In this document: in pieces, positions 34,527-45,397 of the stretch | How positions within the stretch are numbered: the stretch's first letter is position 1 | How the letters are laid out: each line of letters begins with the position of its first letter | Assembly (NCBI GenBank): GCA_036927565.1 | Contig: JAYESD010000001.1 | Coordinates: forward strand, 251,935,097-251,999,096 | DNA length: 64,000 nucleotides | Direction of reading: 5' to 3' | From: Tuctoria greenei | Taxonomy: Eukaryota > Streptophyta > Magnoliopsida > Poales > Poaceae | Notes under the pieces: model-generated | Databases searched by the model: none | What the model saw: only the letters and a program-made list of their open reading frames with translations | What the model was told of the DNA's origin: nothing | Program-made: the position numbers and the translations under genes

Positions 34527-35570
34527 ATGGAGAAATACTCTACAAAACCTTGTGTGTTTAGTAGCATTGATTTTCCTGTTTGGAAGGCATGTATGGAGGC
34601 TTTCATCCAGGTGCAAGGCTTCAAAATATTGGAAAATGTGTAAAAGACTTACAATGTGCCGTCAAACGATCAATTCACCGCTACGAACATGAGAGATGTC
34701 GACAATAACAATAAGGCGCAAAACTTGATCATACAAGGATTGACTCAAAGTAACTTCGATCGAGTTGCACACCTCCGATCTGCATACGATGTTTGAAAAG
34801 CTCTATGTGATTATCATGAAGGATCCAACAATATCAAGGAGGTGAGACAAGACATGTTCAAGAAAGAATACATGAGCGTTGAGATGCAACCCGGTGAGTC
34901 AATCGATGAGCTCTTTTCTCGCTCTAACAAAATTCTCAGCAACTTGCGTAGTGTCAACGTTAATTTTTCAGATGCTGAAAATGCTAGGCAATTACTAAGT
35001 GCATTAGAAATGTCAATTTGGGAGATGAATGTTACATCTATTCGTGAGTCCACTATTGTTAATACACTTATATTATATGTGCTATATTCCAAGTTAAAAA
35101 CACATGAAATTGACATAATCTCATGTAAGAACGCCAACATGTCTCTTGCATTTGTTTCTCAACATCACATGGCTAGGTCTAGTCAATCTTCATCACTTGG
35201 TACACTTGCTTTGTTGTCCTCTCTAACCATTAAACATATTGAGGAGTTTCCAGAGGAGGAGCTAGCACTTCTTTCTACTCGATTTTCAAAAGCATTGCAA
35301 AATGTGAGAACTCGAAGAAGAGGAAGTAGTGTTTATCAACGATGCTTCGAATGTGGTAAGACATGACATTTTCATATAGATTGCTCTAATCTTTCAGTTC
35401 CTACTTCTCGTGATGAGAAACAAACAAATTTCATGTCCTCCTATGCAAACAACAACAAGAATAAAAAGGGCTTTACAGGTTGCCAATTGGTAATAGTTTT
35501 ATCTCTACACATAAAGAACTTGGCACGAGCGACGTGGTCATCGGAAGTGATGAAGATCAAGTATCGATGT
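34527..35570 (+). pseudogene. Copia gag of the second family (unit B), truncated
   Basis: It starts at ATG 34527 with the same N-terminus as unit A. It has early stops at about 34641 (TAA) and 34795 (TGA). Open again at 34842-35366, covering GESIDELFSRSNKILSNL and a knuckle RCFECGKT followed by TGA, then HFHIDC. The TGA within the zinc knuckle is shared with unit A, so it predates the duplication. Confidence 0.73.
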
Positions 35571-35571
35571 G

Positions 35572-36394
35572 GACATCTCCGCTCTTAGATCTAAGGATCG
35601 GTCCATACGAGAATATGGCAGAACAACAGTGCCACCAAAAGGCCAAATATGGGTGCAACATAGCTGAGTAATTAGGTGTGTTGTTGACATTGTATGGACC
35701 ATTGGATGGCATGGGGAACGGGAGTCGATTAGGGCTACCCTGGGAATTGCATGGCACACGAGGGGGGTCGTGGGTGGGAAATGGGGATTCAAGCCTGCTA
35801 GTGAAACTTTAGTGGATCCATACATACTAGTAGTCCCTTTTGAAAGGCTATTTTGTGATCCCTTGGCCACACACCAACAGAAGTGTGAATAGGCAACATA
35901 GAGGCTCTTTGCCACTGAAAGGTGATGAAATCACGCACATGTGGGTAAAGTGGTACTATCTCTGCAGAGTGTAAAACTATCATGATGGCTGTGCTCCCGG
36001 TTAAGAGCACCTGAATGACCTACATGATAAGAATTAGACTTGGGTTTTGGGAATAGTTTGGTTATGTCATATGAACATGGTTGGTTATGAGAAGGCATGA
36101 AATTAGCATATGGTTATGATGTTAATTGTTGGATTTTTAATAATGAATTATAATTGTAAAAGAGGATATTGGATAGGTGATATGATAATTACTTTGGTTG
36201 TGATAGGATTCAAACACACCTACACATTGTAGGTTGCCTTTATAAGTTCGTGAATTAAATGAGCTTTCTGCAATGAACTATTTATTTCCGTCCTTGATTT
36301 AAGCTACGTGTCATACTTTCCCACACTTGTTGAGTATGACATGTGCTCAACTTTGCTATCCCTACAATTAATTCAGCTACAAGAGATATTTTGG
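35572..36394 (+). repeat. Truncated Gypsy LTR fragment (unit B)
   Basis: Copy of 23605-24432. The LTR 3' end, present in unit A to 24648, is missing because the unit B-C junction cuts it at 36394. Confidence 0.68.
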
Positions 36395-37006
36395 ACGAGA
36401 ACGGCCTGAGAATGGTGGGAGGTGGGGGAGTGTGAGGTTGGAGTTGGCGGCGGTGGGGAACTTCTTGAGAACAACCAGGGGAAAGGGGTAGGATGATCAA
36501 CGTGGGTGAGAGAATTAAGTGAGAGAGAGAAAGAGAGAGGAGAACATTGGATGAAGGTTGAAGGTCATTAATTCTCCGTTCAATACCAACCAGATAGTTT
36601 ATCGACGCTCACTTAAGAAATCAGAGATTTCAGTCAACTGAAAATTAAATGTATTATGATGCACGTGTACTACCTCATTTAAAAATAAATGACGGACATC
36701 TATTTGAACTAGATTAGCTGTCCCCATTTATTTCATATAGCAGAAGTGATATGAACACGAGCGTGTCTCTGTGATGTTGTCCAATCTTTCACGGTACTAG
36801 ACAATCCAAGAATTAATATCTCGAAAACATCTTTAAAATTGATAGATGAAGCTGGCTTACTGGAGATTCAAACCAAAAACAACAAAGCTCCCACCTTTGG
36901 TGCTGATTTTAACCACGAACAGGACAAGAGAAAGTACAGCAAACACCCAGATCACCCCTTCAAGCAGTTGCTTGATCACGATCCACAAAAGAACCTGACT
37001 GATTAG

Positions 37007-37692
37007 TAGACCGTGTCAGTAGGGAAAGAATTTTCCAGCCAAGTAGCAGATTGGGATCTCTTGTGTGGAGCATACACAGCACATGAAAAGAATAAAGATA
37101 AAACCCCACCGTCCAATCAGATCCTCTCAATAGCTAAGCAGATCTTTCTCTTGGCAAAAATCATGCACTAGGGTAAAGCACCCAGAAACAGAATTCTTCA
37201 CATAACAAGCTGATAATATACTTCCAGCCGCACCAAAAGCAACACGAACAGAAGGATGGATCTACGAAGAAATCAAGGACATACTCAGATCAAATAATCT
37301 GATCACATTCATTCCCAATCCCTAAGGAAGGCTGCACAATAAGATCATCAGAGGAGAAGATCGCCTTCACCTCCTCTCCATAGCAGATTGGAAATTCCTA
37401 CGCAGCAAGCACATGATAAAATATAATATCTGATCCTCCTTTACAAGGGACCACGTTCCTAGCCTTTATATGAGCTCATAGATAGACTCCAATACCCATA
37501 CGACTTGGACTCTTGTTCACCCTGGTACACGCCGGCACCCATCACACGTTAGAGTCCAAAACAGAAACCAATTGACTCCACTAGTTAAACAAATTGACCT
37601 GGATCACAATACGGACCATGACTATAACAAAACTGATTCATCCTGGTACACGCAGGTACCAATGACTAACACTCACATATATGACTAAGACT
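37007..37692. other. Unit C segment without recognised coding content
   Basis: Copy of 14391-15090, up to the Gypsy insertion. No gene is seen. Confidence 0.4.
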
Positions 37693-37697
37693 CTTGC
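37693..37697. repeat. Target-site duplication CTTGC, left copy
   Basis: CTTGC precedes the LTR at 37698 and recurs at 48177-48181 after the other LTR. Units A and B have a single 'ctcttgcaaat' here, confirming the empty site. Confidence 0.93.
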
Positions 37698-40485
37698 TGT
37701 GACGCCCGGTTCCGAAAACCGAACCAAGCTAACGCATATGTGTGCCCAGGATGTTCAACACACATACATGAGTGCAATCACAAAAGAGGATACAGAAAAT
37801 TACCACAGAACAAGATTAATTATCAAATTTTATTACACAAACCATATTATCCTCGAATACAACCTCTAATGAATATTAATGACAAGTTCAACTAATGCAG
37901 CAGAAATAAACTAATTAAGCAACTAAGCAAACTAAGCAAAAGGGAATAGCGCAGCTCCAATAACACCACAGGCAAAGTTGACGGTAGACACGACCTAGAA
38001 CTCCGCATTATCGCCATTAAACTCACAATCCTGACGTGCAACTGTTGGGGGGGGGGGGGGGGATTGCAAGAGTGAGTACATGTCGTACTCAGCAAGTGTG
38101 GTAAGTATGACATGTGGCTGATTCAAATGACGACAATAATAATGGCTAAGTGCTGAAAAGTACAGTAAAACATTTGAAAAAGCAATGTATCATATTTATG
38201 TAAAGTAAACCCATCATAAACCATGTAACCATCATAATATCAGTCCATAAATTACCATTGCCAATAACCATAATCAATGTCATAAACCATGATTCCATCC
38301 CATAACCATAACCATAATCATAATATCAACCATAACCATTACCAAACCATAATCATCCCAAATCCCAATTTCCCTCTAATCATGTAGGTCATCCAGGCGC
38401 TCATAACCGGGAGCACGGCTATCATGATGTTTTTAACACTCTGCAGAGTTTGTACCACTTTACCCACGTGTTTGTGATTTCATCACCCGTCGGCGACTAA
38501 AGAACCTCCCTTATGCCAATTACACTTCCTTTGGTGTATGGCCAAGAGATCACAAAATAGCCTTTACAATGGGATTACTAGTCTATTCAGACCCCACTGA
38601 GGTTTCACCGGTGGCGATGCCTCCAACTGAGCACATCTTCAACCTATGGCCCCCTCTTGAGCCATTCGGATCCCAGGGTAGTCCCACCAATCATTAGCAA
38701 ACCCAATCCGACTACCCCTTCTCCGAGCATCCACAGTGGTCCAAACAGCACTAGCAAAGCCCTAATTAATCAGCTACGCCGCACCCGTACTTGGCCTCAT
38801 GGTGGCACAGTAGTCCTGGCCTATTCTCGCATGAACCGGTCCTTAGATCTAAAGCAAGCAAACCACCATAACATCAAACCCATCCACATACCAGGCTTGC
38901 TTAGATCACCCATCGTATTGACCAGTTCACATTAACCAGAATATTATTGATGCATAATTAAATGTGTAGTGTTGTTTGTCATCCCAATTAATTAAGCGAA
39001 GCAAAAAGGTAAAAACCCTTCCCTACTCTCTACCATAAATTCCAGGTGACAAGGGTGGTTAAACAAATCTAGTAAACTTCCTACCATAGGATTCCCATCA
39101 AATTGACACAAGCATGCAGTTTGCAAACAAAACATTTATTTTTAAAAACAGGATCAATATGCTTCAAGGACACTTGCCTTGCTCCGGCGGATAGGGTTGC
39201 TCAAGCGCTTCGATGTCTTGATTCTGGAAATCCCCGTACACGATCTCTTGAGCACTTCCCTCTACTCGTGATCACACATACAAGAAAATGCATACAAATC
39301 AACATGATGCACACACATTAATCAACATGCGATGATATGCATGCATGCAAAGTTTAATTATTAATTAACTACAGTTGTTTATTAATTAGATGCAACTAGT
39401 TCATACGTGTTCATATGAGTTTACGGGGGTTTTAGAGTGGATTAATGCTGCTGAAAATAAAAATACGATGCAACTACGATCAATTTACGTCTATTAGATT
39501 CAATATGGTCGCTAAAATTTGCATCGGGACATGGCCTACCGTAGATGCGATGGCTTCGATGATCGCGGGATGGGGACAATGCGTAGACGAAGTAGATGCG
39601 CAGGGTCCTCCGGCGGCACGATGACGGCGACGCGATGGCGACGACGATTTCCGGCGGACGGCGGCACTCTCCTCTTTTTCTTCCTCTCCTTCCCCTCTTT
39701 TCCCTGGCGGCGCAGCTCTCTGGTGCCTTTCTTTTCTGTTGCTGGCGGCGTGGCTTTTATCCTGGAGGCGGCGGTGCTTTTGCTGGGATCGGGGAAAAAA
39801 CCAACGGAGACCCTGGTGTTTTATAGGCGCGGCTAGGGCGTACGCGTGCGGGAGTCTCGGGCGATTCGCGGGGCTGGCGGCGCGGGCGGATCGGTCGCGG
39901 CGGGGTGGGGCCCGGGGCGAGGTCGCGCAGGAGGCCGGGATTCGCGTGGCCAGGCGGTCACGGGCGGATCGGTGCGAGCGGGAGGCGTCGGGCGGGTGCG
40001 CTGCGCGGGAAACGCGAGGGAGGCGCGGGGATTCGGCGCGGGAGGGAGAGCGGGACCGCTGCGCGGCGGGAGTGCGTGGGATGGGGCCCAGGGGGCCGTA
40101 GGCTGGCGCGTGGACGAGCGGGAGGCTCGATCGGCGGGGGGCCGCGTGGGTGCGTGGCCGGCTGGGCCGTTTGGCCTGGCCGGCGCTGGTTTTTTTTTCT
40201 TCTTCTCCCTTTTTTTATATTATTATATTATTATTTATATTTTATTTATTTTATTTATCTTATTCATTTTATTTATTTATTAATTATTATTTTTTATATG
40301 TGATTATTATAATATATTTTATTATTTATATTTTATTTCCTAATACATGTTTTAGGCTATAATTATTATTTTCTATTTCTTCTTTTTGCTACACCATATA
40401 TGTATGGTTTATCATTTTTTTTCTATTAATACTTAATGCATGAACATGTATGCAATGCATGATGCGAAAATTTGAGGGTGTTACA
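37698..40485 (-). repeat. 3' LTR of the Tekay-like element
   Basis: Plus strand begins TGTGACGCCCGGTTCC and ends GAGGGTGTTACA. The GC-rich block 39510-40190 with a minus-strand TATAAAAC (39818-39825) is the probable promoter region. Open frames there on the plus strand are composition artefacts. The G-run is 38047-38062. Confidence 0.9.
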
Positions 40486-40505
40486 AACCTACCCCCCTTA
40501 AAGTG
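40486..40505 (-). other. Polypurine tract of the Tekay-like element
   Basis: The minus strand reads TTTAAGGGGGGTAGGTT directly before the LTR start TGTAACACCC, as expected for the plus-strand primer. Confidence 0.75.
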
Positions 40506-40550
40506 AATCTCGCCCTCGAGATTCGATAGCGTGGAGAAAAGGTGAGGGAA

Positions 40551-43500
40551 TTATGCCTTCAAGTCTTCTTCACGTTCCCATGTAGCTTCGGCTTCCGTAT
40601 GGTGTTTCCATTGCACTTTGCACCAACGGATCCTCTTATTTCTCGTGACCCTTTCCTTCATGTCCAAAATTTTGATAGGTTGCTCGACATAGGACAAATC
40701 CTCTTGAAGTTCTAACTCGTCCATCGGCACTTGTTCTTCCGGTACCCTGAGACACTTCTTGAGTTGGGAAACATGAAACACATCATGTACGTCTGGAAGA
40801 TGAGCTGGCATCTCCAACTTATATGCTACTTCTCCTCTTTTGTCCAAAATCTTGAATGGTCCAATATAACTAGGTGCGAGCTTGCCTCTTATGTTAAACC
40901 TCTTATGACCTCTCATAGGTGACACCTTGAGGTAAACAAAATCTCCTTTTTCAAAGGCTAATTTCCTTCTCCTATTATCCGCATAACCTTTTTGTCTTGA
41001 TTGGGCAGCCCTCAAGGTTTCACGAATTATTTGGACTTGCTTTTCGGCTTCTTGCAACAAATTCGGACCAAATACTTGAGTTTCTCCTGCCTCATTCCAG
41101 AATAAAGGTGTCCTACACTTCCTCCCATAAAGCGCTTCATATGGTGACATTTTCAAGCTTGCTTGGTAACTATTGTTGTATGAAAATTCCGCGTATGGCA
41201 AGCTTTTGTCCCAACTTTTCCCATGCTTTAAAGCACAAGCTCTTAACATGTCTTCCAAAATTTGGTTGGTCCTCTCGGTTTGTCCATCCGTTTGAGGATG
41301 ATATGCTGAACTAAAATTCAACCTCATTCCCAAAGCTTCATGCAATTTTTGCAAAAATCTGGAGGTAAATTGAGAACCTCTATCCGAGACTATCTTCTTC
41401 GGTACTCCATGTCGACACACAATATGCTCCATATACAATTCTGCTAGCTTCGCGGTGGTATATGTGGTCTTGAAAGGAATAAACTGAGCTGATTTTGTCA
41501 ATCGATCCACGATCACCCAAATCGAGTAATATCCGGACTGTGTACGTGGTAATCCAACTATAAAGTCCATACCAATCTCTTCCCACTTCCACTCTGGAAT
41601 CTTTAATGGCTGCAATAATCCTGCTGGCCTTTGATGTTCAGCTTTAACTCGTCGGCACACATCACACAATGCAACATATTCGACTATGTCCTTTTTCATG
41701 CTGGCCCACCAATAGCATGTCTTCAAGTCCTTGTACATCTTTGTACAGCCGGGATGAATTGAGTAAGGCAAGTCATGTGCCTCCTTTAATATTGTCTCCC
41801 GAATATTCTTTACATTAGGCACAACGATTCTCTTTCCAAGCCATAAGGTACAATGTTCGTCTTCATCAAATCTGAATTCTCTCCCTTCCTCAGTCCTTTC
41901 CTTGATTTCCTTGATCTCTTCATCCGTGGTTTGTGCTTCTCGAATTTCTTGCTCCAAGTTTGAATTTAACTCCATTATTCCCATCTCATTCACAAATCCG
42001 AGGTTCAACCGTTTGAATTCCTTACATAGCTCGGATGGCAATTCTCGAATCGTGAGTTGATTACTTACTCCTTTCCGACTCAAGGCATCGGCCACTACAT
42101 TGGCCTTTCCTGGATGATAGTTGATCCCCACATCATAATCCTTGATGCGCTCCAACAATCTCCGTTGCCTCAAATTCAGATCTGTTTGAGAGAAAATATA
42201 CTTCAAACTCTTATGACCCGTATAAATTTCACACCTATGTCCAAGGATGTAGTGTCTCCAAATCTTCAATGCATGTACCACGGCTGCAAGTTCTAAATCA
42301 TGTGTAGGATAATTCTGCTCATGTTTCTTCAATTGTCTTGATGCATAGGCGACCACTTGACCCTCTTGCATCAATACACATCCAAGTCCTTGTCTCGATG
42401 CATCACAATAAATATCAAAACTCTTGCTCACATGTGGCAGTACCAAAACTGGAGCTGTTGTCAACCTCTTCTTCAACTCCTCAAAACTGTTTTGACAAGC
42501 TTCAGTCCATTGGAAAGCCTTCCCCTTCATTAGCAACTCCATCATAGGCTTGCCTATCTTGGAAAAATCCTTGTTAAACCGATGGTAATATCCAGCCATC
42601 CCAAGAAAACTCCTTATTTCCTTGACATTTTGCGGTGGTTCCCATTTCAACACGTCTCTCACTTTTCCGGGGTCAACCGATACTCCTCCTCCTGAAATTA
42701 TATGACCCAAAAACAACACCTCTCTCAGCCAAAACTGACACTTGTTGAACTCGGCATACAATTGATGCTCTTTCAATTTCTGCAGCGTAAGCCTCAAGTG
42801 TTCTTTGTGTTCCTTCTCATCCTTTGAGTATATCATAGTATCATCAATAAACACCACAACAAATATATCCAAGTACTCCATGAAGACCCTATTCATGAGG
42901 TACATAAAGTAGGCAGGCGCATTTGTCAATCCAAAAGACATCACGGTGTACTCATAAGATCCATACCGTGTCCTGAAAGCTGTCTTGGGTATGTCCGACG
43001 GTCTAATCTTCATTTGAATGTAACCTGAATTCAAATCAATCTTGGAAAACACACAGGCACCTTTCATCTGATCAAATAAGTCTTCTATGAGCGGCAAGGT
43101 GTACTTGTTCTTGATGGTCACCTCGTTGAGAGCTCGGTAATCCACGCACATCCTTCGCGTTCCATCCTTCTTGTCCACAAATAGAACGGGCGCTCCCCAA
43201 GGTGAAGAACTAGGGCGAATAAAACCTTTCTCTAGTTGTTCTTGAATCTGCTTCTTGAGCTCCGCTAATTCCATAGGAGGCATCCGGTACAGCCTCTTAG
43301 CTATAGGTGCAGTTCCAGGTATTAAATCAATAACAAACTCAATGTCTCGATCAGGTGGCATTCCTGGCAACTCATCTGGAAACACATCCAAAAATTCACA
43401 CACTACCAGAATCTCCTCAATCGCGGCACCGTCCACATGATTCAGCTCCAATTGCTTGGGTGCGGTTTGAGATGCTTCAAATTCTACGGTGATCCCTTCC

Positions 43501-45047
43501 TCATTAGTCAACTTCACCGTCTTTGTGGCACACTCAATAACTCCATTGTGCTTCCTTAACCAGCCCATACCAAGTATAATGTCCAATCCTTGAGAATCCA
43601 AAACAATGAGGTTGGCGGAGAAGTCTACCCCCCTTATTCTAAGGCTTACTTTTGGACATACTATATTTGTCCTCATCTCTCCTCTAGGAGACTTAACCAA
43701 TAGAGTAAACTTCATATGAGAGATAGGCAAACTATACTTGGCAACATACTTCGATGCAATGAATGAATGCGATGCTCCAGAATCAAATAACATAGTCGCG
43801 GGGTTGGAGTTGGCGAGAAACATATCAATGACCACGTCATCCGCTTGTTGAGCATCCTCCGTAGAGACATGGTTCACGTTGCCACGAGCAAAATTCTGTT
43901 GTCCACAGCTTCCTTGTGGTTGTCCTCCATTAGGTCTCGGGTTTTGCCTCGGTGCATTGCTTCCTTGACCAAGGCTTGAAGTAGGACATTGATTCGCAAA
44001 GTGTCCACCTTCTCCACAAGTATAACACTTCTTAACTCCACCAGAATTATTGGGAAGAACTTGGTTTTGAGCATTTGCTTTTGGGAAATTAGCATGAGGC
44101 GCATAAGGCATTGGGGGCCTAGGTGCTTGCATGACAGGGCGTTGTTGCACAAACTGAGCTGGGCGTGGTGCATAACCAGGGTGCTGAGCAGGAATAGATG
44201 AGCTGTAATAGGGTGCATTGGGTGGTGCAAGGAGAGGGCGCACATTACTTCCTTGGTGTTGTCCTTGATATGGCGCCTTCCTCTTGATTTCTCGCTCCAT
44301 CTCACGGATCTTGTTCTCAACCACAATTGCTTTATCCACAAGCTTCTGGAAGTTGGCGTAGTCACAATTGAGCAATTTCAGTTGGATATCATTGTTGAGG
44401 CCTCTCATGAACAAATACTGCTTCCGGCTATCCCGACTAACATCCTCAGGCGCATATCTTGAGAGTTGAGTGAATTTATTGAGATATTCACTCACGCTTG
44501 ATCTCCCTTGCCTTAAGTTCTCGAATTCTTGCCACTTCAAGATCATAACACCTTCCGGCACATAATGAGAATGGAAGTTCTCCTTGAATTCCGCCCAAGT
44601 TATCCTCTCTTGATTCACATGAGCATTGCAATAAGCATCCCACCAATCTGCAGCTGCTCCAACTAGTTGATGAGAAGCAAACAATACCTTCTCCCGGTCA
44701 ATGCATTGGAAAATAGCAAGTTTCTTCTCCACGGACTTGAGCCAATCGTCCGCATCCATAGGGTCGGCAGCTTGAGCAAAGGTTGGCGGCCTAGTCCTCA
44801 TGAACTCTCCCAATCGGTTATGAGGAGGCGGGGGTGGCGGTGGAGGCATGTGGGGCTGATTGTTGTTGTTGTCAGCCTGCAGCTGTCCCATTGTGTGTAT
44901 CATGGTCTGCATGAGCTGGTTTTGCATGGCCAATAGCTGCTCGATGTTGATAGTTCCCTAAGTAGATCCTTGTCAGATGTTGTTCTGAGGCGCTCCATGG
45001 TTCTCGTCCTCATCATTGACATCCCTCTGATTGCGAGTCCTCACCAT
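40551..45047 (-). pseudogene. Tekay-like Gag-Pol polyprotein, nearly intact
   Basis: The probable original start is ATG at 45047 (MVRTRNQRDVNDEDE). Codon 25 is TGA (44973-44975) and codon 30 is TAG (44958-44960). From there one frame is open to 40551, about 1460 codons, with the first ATG at 44927. Domains: capsid (WDAYCNAHVNQERITWAEFK), CCHC knuckle CYTCGEGGHFANQC near residue 301, protease LFDSGASHSF near 381, RT with VVVFIDD near 695, and RNase H with CDASRQG and ELAAVVHALK. RNase H has YTGHKSLKY where TDHKSL is expected (42216-42218). The integrase H2C2 finger and D,D,E core are present (MDFIVGLP, VSDRGSQF, DGQTERTNQ). The chromodomain-like end runs IRWCKVQWKHHTEAEATWE. The stops and the lost RNase H Asp make autonomy doubtful. 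Confidence 0.9.
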
Positions 45048-45192
45048 CTGAAGAAGAGCAATAGGTAAGAATTTAGAAAATGTCCCCAACTATATGCATC
45101 AAGGGATATGAAGCTAACCAACTAGCTATACTAGCTTAGGTGGACATGGCAATGCTAAAGCATCCCAAAATCCTCTATTAAGCACACAAGCA

Positions 45193-45196
<4 letters not shown>

Positions 45197-45283
<87 letters not shown>
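45197..45283. repeat. (AT)n microsatellite
   Basis: About 87 bases of uninterrupted AT dinucleotides in the leader of the Tekay-like element, between PBS and gag. Confidence 0.95.
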
Positions 45284-45284
<1 letters not shown>

Positions 45285-45377
45285 CAAACAGCACACTAAG
45301 CAAAAACACATCGATTCCTGAGTGCTCCTATGTGCTCTAAAGTGTCCATTCTATCTAGGCTGCGTCCTACGGTCTAC

Positions 45378-45396
45378 CTGTGGCCCTGATACCAAT
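45378..45396 (-). other. Primer binding site of the Tekay-like element
   Basis: On the minus strand, TTGGTATCAGGGCCACAG follows the 5' LTR end (45398) after a short spacer. It resembles the initiator Met-tRNA complement TGGTATCAGAGC with one mismatch. Confidence 0.75.
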
Positions 45397-45397
45397 C

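Larger units (their letters stand above)
25140..36394. repeat. Composite duplicated unit, copy B
   Basis: Colinear with unit A over its full length and the most complete copy of the middle part. It ends abruptly at 36394 inside the truncated Gypsy LTR ('agagatattttgg'), where unit C sequence begins. Left inverted-repeat arm 25454-25900, right arm 32010-32460. Confidence 0.88.

Noticed and set aside
39519..40362. Gly/Arg-rich frames in the Gypsy LTR, repeated at 47223-48054
   Set aside because: They lie in the GC-rich promoter block of both LTRs on the strand opposite to the element.
45126..45311. Open frame of repeated Tyr-Ile
   Set aside because: It is the translation of the AT microsatellite.
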